This document shows, in pieces, positions 32,797 to 33,820 of a DNA stretch of 33,820 bases (its first letter is position 1; every line of letters begins with the position of its first letter). The notes under the pieces were generated by a model. The model was not told the origin of the DNA. It did no database searches and worked only from the letters and a program-made list of their open reading frames with translations. The DNA is taken from contig JABSOW010000018.1 in assembly GCA_013215465.1 (NCBI GenBank), positions 70,174 to 103,993 of the forward strand, read 5' to 3'. The position numbers and the translations under genes were made by a program. The stretch comes from Colwellia sp. (GTDB lineage Bacteria > Pseudomonadota > Gammaproteobacteria > Enterobacterales > Alteromonadaceae).

Positions 32797-33705
32797 ATGC
32801 AAGTGTCAGTTGCCTATTTGACGGTATTATTAATTTGGTCTACCACACCGTTAGGTATTGTGTGGAGCAGTGAGACGATAAATCCAACGATGGCAGTTTT
32901 ACTGCGCATGCTTATTGCTGTGGTACTTGGCAGTTTAATCATTTTTATTACAAAGATTGAATTCCCTTGGCATAAACAAGCTATTCGTTTATATAGTTTC
33001 TCTGCTTTAGGTATTTTTGGTGGCATGGCATTTACCTATTTAGCGGCGAGCTATTTATCGTCAGGTATTTTATCACTTGCTTTCGGTTTGGCACCGGTAT
33101 TTTCAGCAATACTCGCTAGAAGAATTTTAGCCGAGCCAAAAATATCGATTATGCGTAAACTGTCAATGTTGCTCTCTTTTATCGGTTTGGCATTAGTTTG
33201 TGCCGATAAATTTTCACTTAGAGGTGATGGTATCTATGGATTGATTTTTATATTCACGGCAGTTTTTCTATTTAGTTTAAGCGGTGTGTTAGTTAAAAGT
33301 GTATCGTTAGCCATTCATCCGCTAGCCACAACCGTTGGCGCCTTAACCGTTTCATTACCTTTGTTTGTGATAAACTGGTTATTGCTAGACGGCAGTTTAG
33401 ATAGTAGTGATTGGCAATTAAGATCTGTTTGGGCAACCATTTACCTAGGGGTATTTGGCTCGTTAATTGGTTTTTTTGCTTACTTTTTTGTTTTGCAAAA
33501 ACTTACCGCCAGTACCGTTGCCCTAATCACCTTAGTAACCCCCGTTATCGCCTTATCCTTAGGCGTAACACTTAACAATGAAGTGATCACTGATAAAATA
33601 CTATTAGGAGCATTTTTTGTCATACTGGGGTTAGCAATCTATCACTGGGGTGAGTTGCTGATCAGCAAGATTAGGATAAAACGAACGATGAAAGACAATC
33701 ACTAG
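32797..33705 (+). CDS. EamA/DMT family transporter
   Basis: A 302-residue membrane protein with about ten spans in two EamA repeats (about 5-140 and 150-290). The N-terminal repeat starts with VAYLTVLLIWSTTPLGIVW, and the second ends near LVTPVIALSLGVTLNNEVIT and LGAFFVILGLAIYHWGE, both typical of drug/metabolite exporters (RhaT/YdcZ/RarD superfamily). The substrate is unknown. The ATG at 32797 is preceded by AAGGAG at 7 bases; an upstream TTG in frame would place the ribosome site inside the gene. The leader carries a terminator and a short frame. Confidence 0.88.
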   Translation: MQVSVAYLTVLLIWSTTPLGIVWSSETINPTMAVLLRMLIAVVLGSLIIFITKIEFPWHKQAIRLYSFSALGIFGGMAFTYLAASYLSSGILSLAFGLAPVFSAILARRILAEPKISIMRKLSMLLSFIGLALVCADKFSLRGDGIYGLIFIFTAVFLFSLSGVLVKSVSLAIHPLATTVGALTVSLPLFVINWLLLDGSLDSSDWQLRSVWATIYLGVFGSLIGFFAYFFVLQKLTASTVALITLVTPVIALSLGVTLNNEVITDKILLGAFFVILGLAIYHWGELLISKIRIKRTMKDNH

Positions 33706-33718
33706 AAAACGAAGAAAC

Positions 33719-33746
33719 AAAGCAGGTTAGTTTGCTAACCTGCTTT
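33719..33746 (+). terminator. Hairpin terminator after the EamA gene
   Basis: AAAGCAGGTTAG and CTAACCTGCTTT are perfect 12-bp arms around TTTG, 13 bases after the transporter stop. The T-run is short (three Ts), but stem strength and position favour termination. Nothing is recognised from 33747 to the window end. Confidence 0.7.
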
Positions 33747-33820
33747 CATATGTAGGTACATAAGCCTGTTTTTTGAACAGCACTCAAATATCCACCAGTG
33801 AAATCACCCCAAATTGATAG

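Overview
The window looks like chromosome of an AT-rich marine gammaproteobacterium of the Alteromonadales, most likely Colwelliaceae (Colwellia or Thalassotalea type). The basis is gene content and protein style: a yejK / yejL-yejM divergent block, an E. coli-class pyrC, an OleA that resembles the Shewanella/Colwellia enzyme, a divergent bioA / bioBFCD locus and a CCA-encoding tRNA-Pro. The genus is inferred, because no database comparison was possible.

Layout. (1) 1-3334: a BlaI-type repressor with its M56 membrane metalloprotease partner (cut by the window edge), a RecX-family gene, two small unknown genes and a GNAT acetyltransferase. (2) 3335-4093: a gene-free stretch with an IS110-type transposase remnant and a perfect 18-bp-arm palindrome whose centre reads as a LexA (SOS) box. 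(3) 4094-10839: a four-gene, tightly packed leftward operon encoding an SMC-like ATPase, two small partner-type proteins and a Toprim protein. I read it as a Wadjet (JetABCD / MksBEFG) anti-plasmid condensin-nuclease system with the order C-B-A-D instead of the usual A-B-C-D. It is the most interesting part of the window. (4) 10975-17087: housekeeping genes, namely a periplasmic M23 protein, a two-domain 6-pyruvoyl-tetrahydropterin-synthase-like protein and pyrC in one leftward run, yejK leftward, and yejL-yejM rightward. (5) 17260-22655: tRNA-Pro(GGG) with its terminator, a PAS-PAS-GGDEF cyclase, an isolated oleA, a membrane protein, an esterase, a thioredoxin-fold protein and a GNAT protein that seems to begin at an AUU codon. 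(6) 22750-24443: a Zn-ribbon protein with an exported peroxiredoxin, then a HicB-like antitoxin without its HicA toxin, preceded by about four imperfect repeats with a period near 32 bp. (7) 24496-29785: the biotin locus, bioB-F-C-D leftward and bioA rightward from overlapping divergent promoters. (8) 29809-33705: a small membrane protein, asnS, a YdjA-type nitroreductase, and an EamA exporter preceded by a 40-codon reading frame and an intrinsic terminator, which together look like an attenuator.

How they work together. The biotin genes cover the steps from malonyl-ACP methyl ester formation (BioC) and the last four ring-forming steps (BioF, A, D, B); BioH was not identified. YejM regulates lipopolysaccharide synthesis. 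The Wadjet-like cassette is the one clear defence system, and it sits next to mobile-element debris. Most remaining genes are ordinary core or lineage genes.
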